A stretch of DNA of 64,000 nt from the NCBI GenBank assembly GCA_021399435.1, contig JAJTUP010000147.1, forward strand, positions 22,468-86,467. The letters are read 5' to 3'. The notes below the pieces were generated by a model. The model was not told the DNA's origin, did not search any database, and was given only the letters and a program-made list of their open reading frames with translations. Within the stretch, counting starts at the first letter, position 1, and each line of letters starts with the position of its first letter. Shown here piece after piece: positions 63,501-64,000 of this stretch. A program made the position numbers and the translations under genes. The DNA is from Diaporthe sp. PMI_573. Taxonomy: Eukaryota; Ascomycota; Sordariomycetes; Diaporthales; Diaporthaceae.

Positions 63501-64000
63501 TAGGGGAACTTTATCTCCCTAAAGATAGTAAATAGATACTACTTTATATAGTATAAAAAGAGGGAACCTTATAGACTTAATATAGTTAATAGCATAAAAG
63601 TTACTTACAGAAACAGTATTATTAATATAGAGATTGATTACCTCTAGGTCTAGATCTAGGACTATATTAAGCAACTTTTATTTAATATTATTAAGACGGC
63701 AGATTATTAGTTAATCTTAGAAATACCTTAGTTAAGAAAAAACAACCCTTAGATAGATTAGACTACTAGCCAGATTTACTAGGCAAACCCTATTAGCTTA
63801 GTAAAAGGAACAATTATATATTGTAAGGATAAGCAGAGCTTAGTTTCTAAGGACAATACCTAAATGTATATTTAAACAAGTCTAGCAACTACTTCTCAAG
63901 ACAGAGAGAAGAACTTAGTCCCTAGGCAGGCTTTAGAATAGCCTTTAAACAAGCCGGCACGATAACAGTATAAACTAGGCAGTCTGCTATAAACCAACGA
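60508..64000 (+). mobile_element. Element II: RIP-degraded Ty3/gypsy-like gag and protease region, runs off the window
   Basis: It follows the same order as element I but extends further. Gag is near 61190-62250, with a zinc knuckle at 62149-62190 reading C-x2-C then Tyr in place of His and the last Cys. At about 63480-63530 a stretch reading INS-x-V-stop-GNFIS resembles the retropepsin DSGA...NFIS core after damage. Stops occur every few dozen codons, mainly TAG and TAA. Reverse transcriptase is not reached before 64000. Confidence 0.72.
60619..61152. mobile_element. 534-bp inserted element, copy 2, with 5-bp target duplication ATTAT
   Basis: Same element as 58228-58749 in the same orientation, with TGTTAAACGGAAACGCT and CCACCAACCTTTAGA ends. 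It is flanked by ATTAT at 60614-60618 and 61153-61157. The corresponding place in element I (about 57830) is uninterrupted. This copy has an extra segment of about 20-25 bp (GGCACTTTTTCGGCTAAGTG) compared with copy 1. Confidence 0.82.

Noticed and set aside
1..64000. CRISPR arrays, bacterial operons or rRNA genes
   Set aside because: No regularly spaced repeats or rRNA-like sequence; the window is eukaryotic nuclear DNA.

Overview
The window comes from the nuclear genome of a filamentous ascomycete (Pezizomycotina, most likely a Sordariomycete; the genus cannot be named from this sequence). The reasons are short introns (about 50-110 bp, GTRAGT...YAG), fungal-specific families (RTT109, a HET-domain protein, Rkm4-type SET methyltransferase, DUF5672, fungal amidase), and an A+T-rich retrotransposon block at the right end that is full of TAG/TAA codons, as left by repeat-induced point mutation (RIP). 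The gene-bearing part is GC-balanced to GC-rich.

Layout. 0.2-1.6 kb: secreted tyrosinase (-). 4.05-9.3 kb: housekeeping block with the mitochondrial ribosomal protein mL57/MRPL15 (-), histone acetyltransferase RTT109 (+) and an Rkm4-like SET lysine methyltransferase (-). 12.2-13.9 kb: secreted bicupin oxalate decarboxylase (+). 14.1-15.8 kb: MFS transporter (-) with an in-frame stop. 16.3-17.7 kb: HET-domain protein (-). 18.5-20.4 kb: BBE-type FAD oxidase (+). 21.0-22.5 kb: secreted GH28/GH49-like beta-helix enzyme (+). 23.5-24.5 kb: DUF7587/ADP-ribosyltransferase-like protein (+). 24.8-25.9 kb: bZIP factor (-). 28.9-29.8 kb: beta-carbonic anhydrase with a mitochondrial leader (+). 31.3-34.3 kb: divergent SNF2-like ATPase (+). 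35.1-37.2 kb: amidase (+). 37.4-38.2 kb: GNAT acetyltransferase (-) with an in-frame TAG. 38.9-40.1 kb: FAD monooxygenase (-) bracketed by a palindromic repeat. 40.9-41.3 kb: small Cys-rich protein (+). 41.7-44.05 kb: coiled-coil protein (-). 45.5-46.4 kb: uncharacterised protein (+). 47.3-48.7 kb: TVP38/DedA-family Golgi protein (-). 52.4-53.4 kb: DUF5672 type II membrane protein (-). 54.1-56.7 kb: unusual methyltransferase / FAD-oxidase / kinase-like / phosphoribosyltransferase chimera (-). 56.7-64 kb: nested, RIP-degraded Ty3/gypsy-like elements.

The gene order alternates housekeeping genes (mL57, RTT109, SET, carbonic anhydrase, TVP38) with accessory genes for secreted enzymes, oxidoreductases, a transporter and incompatibility-type proteins. 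No single biosynthetic cluster is convincing. The most unusual items are the four-part chimeric gene that is cut off at the retrotransposon boundary, two copies of a roughly 525-bp element with perfect 5-bp target duplications inside the retroelements, the divergent single-exon SNF2-like ATPase, the ART-like DUF7587 protein, and two genes carrying one in-frame stop each inside otherwise intact reading frames.

Exon coordinates were deduced by eye from splice signals, reading phase and family conservation. Each multi-exon model was checked to keep a whole number of codons.
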